The position numbers and the translations under genes were made by a program. From Stratiolaelaps scimitus (Eukaryota; Arthropoda; Arachnida; Mesostigmata; Laelapidae), in assembly GCA_019614645.1 (NCBI GenBank), contig JABWDB010000001.1:7624001-7688000 (forward strand): a stretch of 64,000 bases of DNA, in the 5' to 3' direction. Below are positions 12,600 to 23,927 of the stretch, in pieces. Below the pieces are notes generated by a model. It was not told where the DNA came from. It worked only from the letters and a program-made list of their open reading frames with translations, and ran no database searches. Numbering within the stretch: position 1 is the stretch's first letter; every line of letters starts with the position of its first letter.

Positions 12600-12717
12600 A
12601 TTATGATATGGAACGTAACTACTAAGCCAGAGGCCGCAGATTCAAATCCTGTTGTATGACATATAAGAGAACTTAAGCATTGTATGCAGTTCCTTGAATA
12701 AATCAATAAAGCTTTAC
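12600..12717 (+). mobile_element. possible tRNA-derived SINE relic
   Basis: The segment contains a near-perfect tRNA T-arm and RNA polymerase III B box: GCAGA, TTCAAAT, then CCTGT at about 12636-12652, with four of the five stem positions able to pair if G-U is allowed. It is preceded by a shortened region with only a weak A-box-like sequence. About 50 bases downstream it ends in an A/T-rich 3' tail (GAATAAATCAATAAA) and TTACCTTGACCTTA. A degenerate tRNA head, an unrelated body and a short A-rich or repeated tail is the layout of tRNA-derived SINEs. The anticodon arm is missing, so this is not a functional tRNA. I see no second copy in the window, which weakens the call. Confidence 0.3.
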
Positions 12718-12788
12718 CTTGACCTTACTAACTCGCGAAGCATCGTCCAGCTGCGAAATTTCGAATCTTATACCGTAACATCTCACTA

Positions 12789-12812
12789 ATATATATATAT
12801 ATATATATATAT
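12789..12812. repeat. AT microsatellite
   Basis: Twelve uninterrupted AT dinucleotides. Confidence 0.95.
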
Positions 12813-12813
12813 G

Positions 12814-15176
12814 TTAAACGGGTGGCGCTATCTTATGCAATTGGGAGAGTTGCACCCTCCTAAAGCGATTAATTTGTTCACCTCTGCTATTCAATTTCCG
12901 TCATCTTCGCTCACTGAGCCACGGTGACAACGATCGATGTCGATTGTGGACGTTGTTATTGTAATTGTTATTAGAGCCGCCGTCGCTGCCACCATCACCG
13001 CTGCTGCTGCTGCTGCTGTGGTAGTGATGGTGGTTTCATTGGTGATCCTGTCTACGAGCTCCAAATGAGGTGCTTTTGGAGGGTAGCTTCGGGCGTTACT
13101 TCTACTCCGATGCTTTCGTTCTCTACCTAGACCTATCCGCTGCTCCTGTTCAATGCCCAGCGGTGGCATTCCTGAGATCGCCCCTCAGACAGTGTCGCAC
13201 CCTCTGCGGACCTCCTCTCTCAAACGAGCTCACCCCGTGTATTGCTGAGAGCTCCGAGGGTCCGATCTCGGACGGTTGTGAGAGCCGAATGCCGCTCACA
13301 CTAAACAGGCCGTTATCCCGCACTCTGAGAGAACTTCAGCAACTAGTCCTCGATACCGGACGCCTAGTTGATCTATTGGTGGGTCCTCAATTATAGTTTG
13401 CACGGTGGCCCGTATAGCTGCCCGAAGTGAGGTCAGCGGCAGTGTGACCGTTCTACGATCTCAAGTGTATGATTTGCTTGCGAAAAATGTGAATCTGACG
13501 AACCGTTTGGGTATATGCTGTTGTTATTGTGGTGTACAACTAGAACACGAGCCGGTAACTCCGTTTTCGAGTGATTTTTGAAAACGTCTCATCAAATTTG
13601 TTTCATATGTTCGGTTAGTGTGAAGCGTGCGAGATAGTTGCATCAAGGCTAAAGACCGGGATAATTTGGAGCAAAGTGCGCACATTTGGGATTACTACGT
13701 CGGCAATATCGCTCCCACTGACCGTCTGTGTGGGGAACTTCCCTCCATCCCTGAAAACGGTATGCAGTGATACACTTATCGGGGGAGTCAACGTGCTGGA
13801 TTCCCACCCACCTTTCATATTGATGATATTTTGCTATATTATGCGTATACTGAGTGCGTGTATTGTACATCTCTTCGTTGGTCAGATCACCATCGTACAC
13901 TCCATTGCACATCTATGTAAAAGCGCGCGGACAATTATGATATACTACTTTCTTTTCTGACATATTTACAAAGTTGTTCACATACATACCGACGTATACC
14001 CATCGCACATAGGTATATACAGGTTTCGGTACGCGCACGGCCACCGTGTGTTAAGTGTTAAAACTTTTTTTCTCATTTAGCTGGTAATTCTTTCTCTTTT
14101 CGGGATTTTTTGCTTGCACTTTTTTTGCTTGCGAACTCCAACCTCTTCCATCTTCGCGGAGAAGTACAATAATCGTATTTTGCTCTCGATTCGACCACCG
14201 TTTCCTATCTTGAGTTCGCTCCTCTTGAGCGTCATCCAATGGAGAGCGAAGGCGAGAGAGATACGTCAGGATAGGCTGGCAGGGTCCCCTCAACGAATGA
14301 GGGCGAATTACACTGACGGTTATATCTGGGTGTGTCGCCTATGGCACACTGTCTGTGGCGAACTGTGTTCGTATAGGATGATGAGAACAGGCAAGAGCTG
14401 ACGGACTAGCAGAACTCCGTGTCGGACTAGGAGCAGACCCGTGCCTGTGAGCACTGAACGGAATATCCCGAAATTTTCAACTCGAAGGTCCAACAGAGAG
14501 CAACGATCGGGCCGCGGTGGTTCGATGGTATCTGGTACTGACCATACTCCCATCCGCTCCCCCTCGCCCCGATATCCACCATCTCTGAGCGTCGACATAT
14601 ACGCTTTCCTTACAATGCTCTTTCTGTCTCTATCGGCCAAGTTCGCACAGTCGCTATTCTGCAATGTGTATTATAGTACGAACGAGGAGTGTTCCTCCAA
14701 ATTCTCTCATCTCGACAAGTTGTCTGCTCGGAACAGCCCGATCTTGGGCTTCCCTTTCCTCTCTCTCTCTCCTCTCGTCCTCATTGGACTGTGCTGTTCC
14801 TCTTCTCTTCATCAGAGTCGCAGGCAGCGGACGCGCGGTACTTCAAAGTTGTTGGACCTCAAGGGGCTAGTCCCCGTCCGATACAATACCCTCGTTGCGT
14901 CCCGTACTCCCCTTGCTGTCTCCACCCGGCTTTCCCCATTTGGAGCCCTGGATTCTCAACGGTGGACGGTCTCCTTTGCCTTCCTCACCGAGTAAAGGCC
15001 AGTGCGTGCGAGCGGCAGTGGCGCTGTGTGGGTATTTTTCTCTTATCTTATTCGCCATTAGCGGGGCGTACCAGAGGCTCGACCGATGCTATTCCGTTCG
15101 CCATCGCGTAGGAGAAAGCTGCCCGGAGGGAAGCCGGCCTGTTCTGCTTTCTATCCGTGACGGTAGTCGTACCATC
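12814..15176. other. GC-leaning noncoding stretch
   Basis: The transition from AT-rich to GC-rich DNA lies at about 12.9 kb. Several frames of 100-190 codons overlap one another at 14.4-15.4 kb in different phases. They read pyrimidine-rich (CT-rich) sequence as S/L/P/R, which is typical of noncoding low-complexity DNA. No exon could be singled out. Confidence 0.45.
13001..13018. repeat. CTG triplet repeat
   Basis: Six CTG units inside a wider run of imperfect triplets (12930-13040). Confidence 0.9.
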
Positions 15177-15203
15177 CCCGCCCGTCCCGCCCGTCCCGCC
15201 CGT
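15177..15203. repeat. three perfect 9-bp units CCCGCCCGT; G-quadruplex candidate on minus strand
   Basis: CCCGCCCGT is repeated exactly three times. On the minus strand this gives six consecutive G-runs of at least three, separated by loops of one (C) or two (AC) bases. That meets the usual rule for a stable G-quadruplex with very short loops. Confidence 0.9.
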
Positions 15204-16519
15204 GCCCACCGGATTCCACGACTCTACCGAACTTTCCCCCAAGGAAAACAAAGGATATCATCCTACCACATCATCCCCTCGATCGGATATCTTATAATCG
15301 TCGGCAAGGCGCATGCACAATCTCGCCACACACCTTGTCCACATCAAATGAGCTTTTGAAATTCGCACAGGCAGGGTGCCGTAATAGACTGTAGCTGTCG
15401 TACTCGGCTATGTTCGGAGGTAACTAGTTGTATGACCCGCCCAGCGGACAGAGCTATACGATATTTTAAAATAAGTAGGGTTATTAATTGGACATCGTAA
15501 CCTTAGACTGATCGGGTAAATACGTAAGAATAATCGGAGTCCTAGTAAAAGTGACAAAAATGATACGAACAGACGCAGACAATCCGCTGCAGCCGCAAAC
15601 GCAATTGAGATCCATTCGGCGGTGTGTGTCATGGCAGAATGAGCTTACATTAGTCCACAATAGTGCATCGCAGATAACATATGGGATACGCCTAGGTGCA
15701 CTACGGCCGGGGTGCACTTAACAGACAAAAATCCAGTACACTTACTCCTGTGTGATATTATTTCCATCGGCTTTGACAGTAGGACATCGTACTGGTGACT
15801 TTGGTCAGTGAGCATTGTACCCCAACAAAACCTTCAAGTCACAGTTCAGCATAGGACCCTACTATACCACCATAATTGGATTCGGCCTCGCAGATCCAAT
15901 GCTGTGTCGTATTCTAGGCTTAAAAGCACTTTAACTTCGAACCTATATTGGTGTAAAGCCTTCCAATACGCATATGCATATTGGTCAAAGAGCCCTCTAG
16001 CGAAGCTTTTCACTTCTAGAGCTCACATAGGTGGAGAGATTGCTTGGGAGTCATTATCAAAAGATCGTTCAACTGAACTCCGCTTAGGCAAGTCGTGCCT
16101 CAAAGTCCAAATGGCTCAAAGCGTTGAGCCCCTCACGGGGGAGGTAAGCAAAAGTGAATCAATGAACACATGCCAATGTACAAACACGCGGAAATGAGGA
16201 ACGAACTCAACTTCACTTTAAACAATAAACAGAGTGTATGCAAATGTCAAGAGCACCTGTGCGTACAATTTCCTTATGCCGGACGACTGCTGACTGACAA
16301 TGTGGAGCGGGAGCATTGCATTGATCCCATAGTTCGAGACACATAAAGCCAAGGAAGATATATTTTGGGTTCCTTTGAACATACATGAATCTGGGAGTAG
16401 AAACATCATTTAGTGCTGAAGATCAAGGTTCCCTGATTTGATTTCTGTTTTTTGAAGCCACAGGCCCGAATGAAATCCACCGGAGATTGTCGGATTCGTT
16501 AGACGGTAGGCGTTCACCC
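15204..16519. other. noncoding stretch upstream of the mariner relic
   Basis: Composition shifts to AT-leaning at about 15.36 kb. A 130-codon open frame at 15808-16197 has no recognisable domain. The 5' part of a mariner element (N-terminal DNA-binding region) might be expected at 16.2-16.5 kb, but I cannot see it. Confidence 0.4.
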
Positions 16520-17026
16520 GGCAAAACGTTTACTCCTGGTGTAATCGTTGTGATCGACGAGTCTTGGAACCAGGCAAGAAAATAGCTTCGAATGAACGGA
16601 AGACAATTCCCGGTCGTAATGCCAAATAGGTTTGGTCACAAAGTGGTGATCATACTCGCAACGGACGCTAACAGCATTTATTATCTTGAATTCCCGCATG
16701 ACTATGAAAATATCAACGCTACCCCATATCTCGAGTTATTGAAAAGTTTCATGGGCGAATGTCACTGGAATCGAAAGCACGCTCTGTGGCTTCTCGATAG
16801 CTACGCAGTTACGACCTGGATGAAGGCCAACACTATTCATCTATGGATTAAGCCTGCTGGTTCTCTAGATTCAAGCCTTTGTGATGACGGGTGTTTCCAA
16901 GCATTAACAAGAGGCAATTGGTGGTGTACATTATGCAAAGATCGATTTGCTTCAGGAAGCTATCGACAACGAAATGAGATAGGATCACCAAAACGGGAAG
17001 CATGCTGCCGTTCAGAGACTCCCTGA
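16520..17026 (+). mobile_element. decayed mariner-like transposase fragment (Tc1/mariner superfamily)
   Basis: This reads as the catalytic part of a mariner transposase, the enzyme that cuts and pastes its own element. In one plus frame it reads VVIDESW at about 16550, matching the family TGDE(S/T)W around the first catalytic Asp, and meets a TAG stop at 16583. It then reads KVVIILATDANSIYYLEF, a good match to the region before the second Asp. LLDSYA (Asp at 16796) corresponds to HDNAP, and PAGSLDSSLCDDGCFQAL (Asp at 16883) to PYSPDLAPCDFHLFxAL. All three acidic positions can be placed. The second-to-third spacing is 28 residues instead of 34, and the first-to-second about 80 instead of about 93. 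With the internal stop and missing ends, this is a dead copy. No terminal inverted repeats were found by eye. Confidence 0.6.
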
Positions 17027-18816
17027 GAGCTCGCTCCCTCTGATATACACTAAAAAATCATAATTCTACTTATTTTTGTTCAAGATGTATCAAAGTCTTT
17101 GTGCAAAAAAAAGCTCCGAACGACCTAATGTTACTACTACTCACCTGCCATTTCGGATCTACAGTACATTTCCTCAAGAACGACTTGAGCATCTTTCATT
17201 CGATAGTTGGAGTGGTGAAAATCATATTCATATGAACATTTCAAAAAGAGCAGGGAACCGACATCGCAGTATGTATTCCTATATAGAACTCAACCCTCCC
17301 TTTGAGCTCATTCGTGGTCCACCTTGTACGACTCTCTCATTCGCAGCAACAATCAACTCTTGACTTATTTTCAACATATCTGTAGACAGGCAAGACATCT
17401 CACATCCCGCCGCCTCGCTAACTATGTCGAAACTATGCTAGTGCGGGGAGGGAAATTGAATTTCAAACATAGTTCCTGCGTTACGTGTGTATGTCTGTCA
17501 GTGTCATTTCTTTGTTCTGCAACAAATTATAGCCAATTAAGCATGTGTGTGTGTGTGTGTGTGTGGGTCGAGATCGCGAAGGCTCGAGAAAGCTTCGTTG
17601 TGGCGCGCTCGTATTCTCGTCTTGGTGGCGGCGATGGTTCGCTTGATGCTGCTCGGTTCGTGGATAGGTTGGCTGTTGCAGGGGACCGATGTGGTCGCCG
17701 CCGTAGCGATGCTGAAGAAGACGATTTGTGGTAGTGGCTATACGGCAACACAGACGGGATAAGCAAATGAGCTGCAACTGATTATAGCTTGCAGTGACGC
17801 CCAGGAAATTTCATGTACAATTGATGTTCTTGTCTCGGCCACGTCTTGAGGACGCACCTGGTAACGAACAATTGCCTCCACCCAGACGAGGAGAACAATA
17901 ACGTTACCTGTTCCTATGACGAGGTAATTTATTTTGTTGGTGTAGTTGTTGCGTACAAGGATCCAGAATGAAGGCTACCTCGATGGGCGTGATGTCGTTT
18001 CTAATAAAGTTAGTGACTTTAGCCGGTGTTACCATCTGGGAGGGTATCTATCTAATGGCTTCATTTGATATATTACTACTCTGTCAAGAGGAGACTATTT
18101 CGCCGCTCGCTCCACCTACCCTAACCGATGTATGATGCCTTTTGATAATCAAGTCGTGCCGGTAAACGACAACGGTTATTTTGTCGAACTCGTCAAATTA
18201 GAGAGTGGTTTGATTGCAACGTCGCTTTTTGCACATTGACCACGGAAAGCTCACTTGTGTAACTTCAACGGCGGGGCGGAATTAAATCATTGACCGCTGG
18301 GCCGGCTAGAACGTAAACGAGCGAAGGAGAGGATTCAGCAGTAGTACACTGAAGTTGAATAGAATTTCGGTGCTTCCACCGTTCAACTAGGCGGTGCGGT
18401 TGCGAGACAGCCTGGTTGCGGTGCCTAATCATGCCTGGTTGGCTGGATGAGCAATACTGTAAAGAAGGATCCTCCAGTGTTCCCCACGCTGGGCGGTCTC
18501 TCTCTCTCTCGAGGGAGAGGTCTGCCAACGGCGATGTCTCGGCATGCAAGACAACGACGAGTGTATCCTGCAGCCACACAGCACGGATGGGAGTCTCTGC
18601 GCCGGCAGTCACAGCATCAGGCAGCACGCGACATACGTAGAGCAACATTCATAAAAGTGTATACGAGCGCATACAAAGGTGTTCTATCACTACAAGTTTG
18701 TAGATTGAGGTGGGGCGAAGAGGCCGCGGAGGGATGTCAGGTAGGGGGATGTAACGTACAGTGAGGTCGGCGAGCTGAATGGGACATTCAGAGCGTGGGA
18801 GCCAGACAGAAATAGT
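17027..18816. other. noncoding stretch 3' of the mariner relic
   Basis: AT-leaning to about 17.5 kb, then mixed. One plus frame (17076-17363) is open for 95 codons but does not resemble a transposase C-terminus. The element's 3' end is not visible. A CT/GA-rich patch lies at about 18498-18523. Confidence 0.4.
17544..17565. repeat. TG microsatellite
   Basis: Eleven TG dinucleotides. Confidence 0.95.
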
Positions 18817-18833
18817 GAGAGAGAGAGAGAGAG
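18817..18833. repeat. GA tract
   Basis: Eight or nine GA dinucleotides in a purine-rich patch that extends to about 18846. Confidence 0.9.
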
Positions 18834-21573
18834 GAAGAAGGTCGGGGAGACGGGGCGAAATGGCTGCGAAGTATACGAAGTTTATCGGGCTACCGCAGGT
18901 TCAGCTGTGCCAACGAACGCGCAAGTTTGCCGCCGACGGCCGCGACCCCGGATTGCCACGCGGTACGAACACGGCGAACAGCAAGAGAAGAAACATGTAA
19001 TGTATGTCAGGTGCCCCCGGGCATAGGCGGAGGTGATGGTGGAGCCAGTACCATCAACAACAGCGCACTGTTGTTGAAAAGTGCCTATGCGCCAGCCAGT
19101 GTATTTGTTGCCGTTCGTGTAGTATGTAAGCAGCAGTATGTAGAGAGAGATAGAGAGAGAGAAACTGAACGATGTGAGGCCGGCAGGGCAATCCATTACC
19201 CAACAGTGCAAGTGGCTCCGCCACCTCCCCAATCTCCAGCCTTATCGATGTGCGACAACGACCTGCCGCGCGCAATAAGGGGTGTTTATTTGGCCGGGAT
19301 TCAGTTGGATGGCGGCGAGTGCCTACCTGAGGCACTGCTGATAGTTGATATAGTTGGGTTGTCGTTGGTTATTGATGCCGATGTTTGCTACTGCTGTTCG
19401 TCGTCATTGTCACTGTTGCTGTTGTTGTTATTATGGCGGCGGCGGCTCCTCGGGACCTGTATCGGTGCTCAGCATAGTCCAGCTGTGTTGGGCAGTCTGA
19501 ATAGTTGGTGATTGTGCAGCTGGGCAGTAGCTGATTTCAACTATAGTCTATCCACAAGAGGCGTTGGTTGGCACCCGTGCATGGTGACTCATCACCACTT
19601 CACATGGGTAGGTCACGTTAGAGATAACAACGTTGCTGGGAAAAGCGGACCCAAGCAAACAAGGCAGGTAGGAGCAACATGTGAATTTAATTGAATCGCC
19701 GCCACCCTCTCACCTTTCGTACCAACTCGCAAAGAGCTTTTGAGACGAATTTCGTGCTAAACCCTCGAACAGTCCTGGCTCGAGACATAAGCGTTCGTCT
19801 TCTTTTCTTATGACTGGTGCGCGGTGAAGCTAGAGCCCGGGAGCTAAGAAGGTTTGATGGAATATGGGATGAGGGATGCATTATCGGAGAGCAACGATGT
19901 AGCCACGTGTCTGGTCTGTTGGCGACAATTGCCGAAGGGAGACAGCCACGTGTGCCATTGTTTCGATATTGGCAACGTCTCTGCTTCTGATGCGTCTACA
20001 TAAATTGCTTCGAATGCTGCCACTGCCGCGCATTGCCAGCGCCATCTACCATTCCCTTTCAATGCGTGCGAAGTTAGTAGGAGGCAAGAGCTGGTCATAT
20101 CATTTAACATTGATACAGACCAAGGCATGCATCTACCTCATTTCTCTCGTTCATGCCGTTTGAACACGATAATCGCTATGTACATCCTGCCAGCCTGTAG
20201 CTATTCTCGACACTTTTCTTTCGTTATGTACCCGACCTTCTCATCCAGTGCTCATCACCACGACCTAGTGCAGCCTGTCCTTCCCTGACATCGAGTCCTT
20301 GCCTTCGTCTGCTAATCACCTCGACCGTGCCATGGCACACCCATCATCATCATCGTCATCATCATCATCATGTTATTCAGTCATCATTAATTTCCCTCGA
20401 ATCCTTCGTTCCACACATCTTACCCCCCCCTCTCTCTCTGTCGCGGTCGTTTCCTTTCCTAGTCTACCTATTCGGTCACTCAGTATACATAATTATGCGC
20501 ACCTCCTGCTTAAACACGAGTGCCTCGATGCTTGAAAGGCCAGCTCGCACACTCGAGCTAATATGAATATGGCCACTAGCAGCGGCAGGTCCTCACACGA
20601 TTCGTGACAGCTAATTCTCTCGCCGTTTTCGCAAGTGTCGATAAACCTTGGCCAACTTCCTGTGGACGGAGCATACATCCGGTTGAAGGTTATAGCCTGC
20701 CGATGATGTTAATCGTTTTTGCTTGATGCGGAATAACGCCATTGGTTTTTTAAGCAAGCTTCCCGTGTTTACACTACAGGGCACTCTCCTCTAATTGCTA
20801 GCTAAGGTGCCTGTTTGGCTGCGGAGTGCTCCGCGTGCTGTTGACAGATTTACTCGGCTCAGTGGAGTACAGCTGGTGACGAAAGCTACCAGCGCTGCAC
20901 TCGTAGGTTAATAGCAGTATTGTGCGAAGTAGTAGTAGAACTCGAATAGGGGTTCGACACAAGGCGGTAGTCTGAACGAATTCATTTTGGGTGTCCGTTT
21001 CGCTGCATCACCATGCCAACTTTTATTGCCTCCGAAGCTAGGTATCGGCGGCGGGCGCATTCGGTACCGAGGCAGGACTTTGCTATCGTCAGCCGATCCA
21101 CCTCCTCGCAGATTGCGTCGTCCCAGATGCGGACCCTTGCGCCGCGTCCCCAACTGGCTGATACGGTCCTAGCCGCATGCACTGTCCTCAGCTGCCGCCT
21201 GCCCAGTCTCCCTTTTCCCTCTGCTGTAGCCACTCGAGCTGGCGTCGTCCGCCATCCTCCTTGGCCAGCTCGAGAACGGCGCGTTGCGGCTGTAAATGTT
21301 TGACACTCTCAATAAAAATATGACTAAGTCTCTCAATTTTCCTCTCGCCACTATCAAATGTGAATTCATTAGGCAAGCTAAACGCTGGCGAGCGACAAAA
21401 TAACTGTTTATATTTATAAGGCGCCGTGGAAGAGGGACTTGCGAGCATTTACGGGTATACCCGAGGCGGTATACAGGCAGAGTGCAGCTCGGGAATGGTG
21501 CTATGGCTGGCAGATGTAGCGTGGCCCTCAGAGTGCTCGTGCTGCACGCGCAGAGTTTCCTCGGCTGAGTTTA
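18834..21573. other. GC-leaning noncoding stretch with triplet-rich sequence
   Basis: Imperfect GTT/GCT/GGC triplets lie at about 19390-19450 and CAT/ATC triplets at about 20342-20371. Overlapping frames of 60-194 codons occur in several phases. None has recognisable domain content or clear splice boundaries. Confidence 0.4.
20342..20371. repeat. CAT/ATC triplet repeat
   Basis: About ten CAT-type triplets with one CGT interruption. In one plus frame this reads as poly-Ser and in another as poly-His. Confidence 0.9.
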
Positions 21574-21603
21574 CCCCCCCCCCGCCCCCCTGATCGCCCC
21601 CCC
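21574..21603. repeat. C-rich tract; G-quadruplex candidate on minus strand
   Basis: Ten C, one G, six C, TGATCG, then seven C. The minus strand has G-runs of 7, 6 and 10, enough for at least four G-triplets with short loops. Confidence 0.9.
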
Positions 21604-21604
21604 T

Positions 21605-23675
21605 GAACGCACGCTCACCCCCGTTACGCTCCACATCCGCGGCATACACACACACACACAAATCACAGTGGAATTTCGCAGTGGGAGCGACTATCGTAAA
21701 AATCGAGCCCCGGCTTCTTCTAATTGTTTTCACCGCTCGCCGGTCGTCGCCGCATTTGCGGATCTGCCTTCGGGCTCATCGTTTTGCTGAGGAATCGCTG
21801 CAGAAGAAGGCCGAAGCTTTCTCTAAGTTCGTGCTGCTATCGGACATTCGTCATCACGAAAGTGAATCTTTGAACATGGCTCGCGCTAGCATTTGCAAAA
21901 ATACATATATGCCTGTTATTAAGATGATTCAATAAATTGCGGACACGGCCATGACCAACGCACAATGTATGTGCTCTTGAGGGTGATGAAGGCAACGTGC
22001 AACTGCATTTTTGCTAAATCCATTGGATACATTTTGACTAAATGTGTATTAACGATACAGTGCGATGCAGTAAAGTATTATGGATAGCGGAATGAACGTT
22101 CTCATCGAAGAGTCACTTCCAGTTCCTCTGCCGTTGAGCGGAGTCTTGATGGGTTGAAACAGGATTCAATAATTATCCTGTATCAGCAATCTCCCGATCC
22201 CCAACATTTTACCCGCCACGACATTTTGTGGCGGTCGCAAATTTCCATTTTGTTAAAATGTCCTCAGCATTCATGGCTGACCATGTATCTAACGGCTACG
22301 CATTGCGCGTTCAAACAGAGCGTCCATAGACGATGAGTCCATCTTTTATCCGGGTAGACATACTACCTTTGTCTCTGAGGATATGTGTGGAAAGACCTTC
22401 AGCTGCCCAGAACCCAACATCTCGTAGCGATGCAATGCTGTTCTGCAAGCTCTGCCTGTTCCCAAAGTTCGACGTTGCTTCTGCAGCTGCGGTATTGGTT
22501 TTACGAGTATACATTGGTTGGGGTGCGCGTATACATATGGGTGGCAGCACGGCGATGCATATGTGTGTGCGGAAGAATGCCCTGAGCACGCCGCGATTCG
22601 CCGTCATTTCTGGTTACTGCACGCCATCAGATCAACAAGGACCTCGTTCGCGTGTTACGTCACGTCACAGCGCTGGTGATACAATGAGCGTGAGAAGGCA
22701 GCAGCAGCATCCCCGTTCTGCTCGTAAACCACGTTGTTTTATTCCGCCCCCGGACTTTGGCGGCGTTTTTGACCCTCGTTGGAAACCCGCGGTTTGCCGT
22801 CATTATTTATTTCGAGCCTATATTTGGTTCACCTTGCTCCCAGCGCTACTTTGTTTTCCTATTTCATTACATTAACATGCTTCATGTTGTATCCGCTGGC
22901 ATCGTTATTAGCACGGCAGAATCGCAGCTAGGTAACATAGTGAGTCTACCGATGTGGACTCTCTAAGTGGCGATTATTTCGAACCGTTTGCTCAATGACC
23001 ACGAGAAACCGCGAAAGCGTTTGCGTGCTTGACGTGATTCGCGCGCAGCAGCACTTTAGGTGAATCGTCGTCTGGCAAACTTGGTCGACTTAGTCACAAC
23101 CCGTAGCCAACGGGCCCAGTATACGATAGACTATTGGTTTACGTGAGAGAAGACGGCTCGTGGCTTATGGAAATAAACAATGCGATCCGCAGGAATAAGC
23201 ATATATCTATCTCTCTTTCTCCGCCACTTCTCCTTATATCTTGTGTTATGACATGAACCGCTGGTTGTATTTCGGACACAACGTCAACTAATTAGATTGG
23301 CTGGTTGGAGTCGGATTGCGGCACGGCTGGCGAGCACTCGCTAGAGCAGATAGGGATTGATCCGTCAGCTGCTGTTTCGACCGCTACAGTCACCACCACC
23401 ACCACTACCAGCTCTCGCATTAGCATCTATCGTGCAATGACTACTGCTACCTTGAAAGGGTACTACATCGAAATCCTTTTAGCAGACGACAGCGAGGAGA
23501 CGAGCTGCGAACGCTGGAGGGCGGCAGCGGACACCGGACAGCGGCGAATGCAGTGTCTACAGTTAGCCGCCGGTGGGCCGCCGACGCTGTCTCATCTCTA
23601 TGTGTTTATGTGGTAGGTATACGGACAGGGAAGCCTCTCCCGGTCAGTAGGACTCAGTAGGATGTACGATCTAGA
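21605..23675. other. mixed noncoding stretch
   Basis: A CA run lies at about 21646-21661, and from 21.9 to 23.3 kb the composition is mixed. A 180-codon plus frame (22333-22875) shows no domain. ACC triplets lie near 23392-23410. No exon can be defended. Confidence 0.4.
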
Positions 23676-23738
23676 GATGTGCATGGTGTATCGCCTAACA
23701 ATGTGCATGGTGTATAGCCTAACAATGTGCATGGTGTA
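23676..23738. repeat. 24-bp minisatellite, about 2.6 copies
   Basis: The core ATGTGCATGGTGTA recurs at 23677, 23701 and 23725, giving an exact 24-base period, with copies one and two differing by only a few bases. A shorter direct repeat of CAGTAGGA lies just upstream at about 23645 and 23655. Because the period is a multiple of three, a minus-strand frame reads it as a repeating YTMHIVR-type peptide; I see no reason to think it is translated. Confidence 0.9.
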
Positions 23739-23904
23739 GCTGAATGGGGAATAGCACTGACCGAAGCGGGGTCGCGAGTGGAAGCAGCGTATGCGGATGC
23801 ACCATATCAGCGAATATTGGATATTCGAAATGTGCAGGACCGGGATCAGAAAATGTGCGATGAGCATGGCGTGTGCTTGTCCAAATTACCGTACACTCTC
23901 CCGC

Positions 23905-23927
23905 ATATATATATATATATATATATA
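23905..23927. repeat. AT microsatellite
   Basis: About eleven AT dinucleotides ending in ATACAT. Confidence 0.95.

Noticed and set aside
13849..13870. GCGTATACTGAGTGCGTG, which shares its first part with the Hox-cluster microRNA iab-4
   Set aside because: Identity stops after about 11 bases and the downstream sequence does not provide a complementary arm, so no hairpin forms.
14441..15359. Several overlapping frames of 140-190 codons on the plus strand
   Set aside because: They lie in different phases of the same CT-rich DNA and read as S/L/P/R-rich strings. No ATG, splice or domain support singles one out.
22333..22875. 180-codon plus-strand frame
   Set aside because: It begins within sequence without clear start support, shows no domain, and a second frame overlaps it. 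Such lengths are expected by chance in 64 kb.
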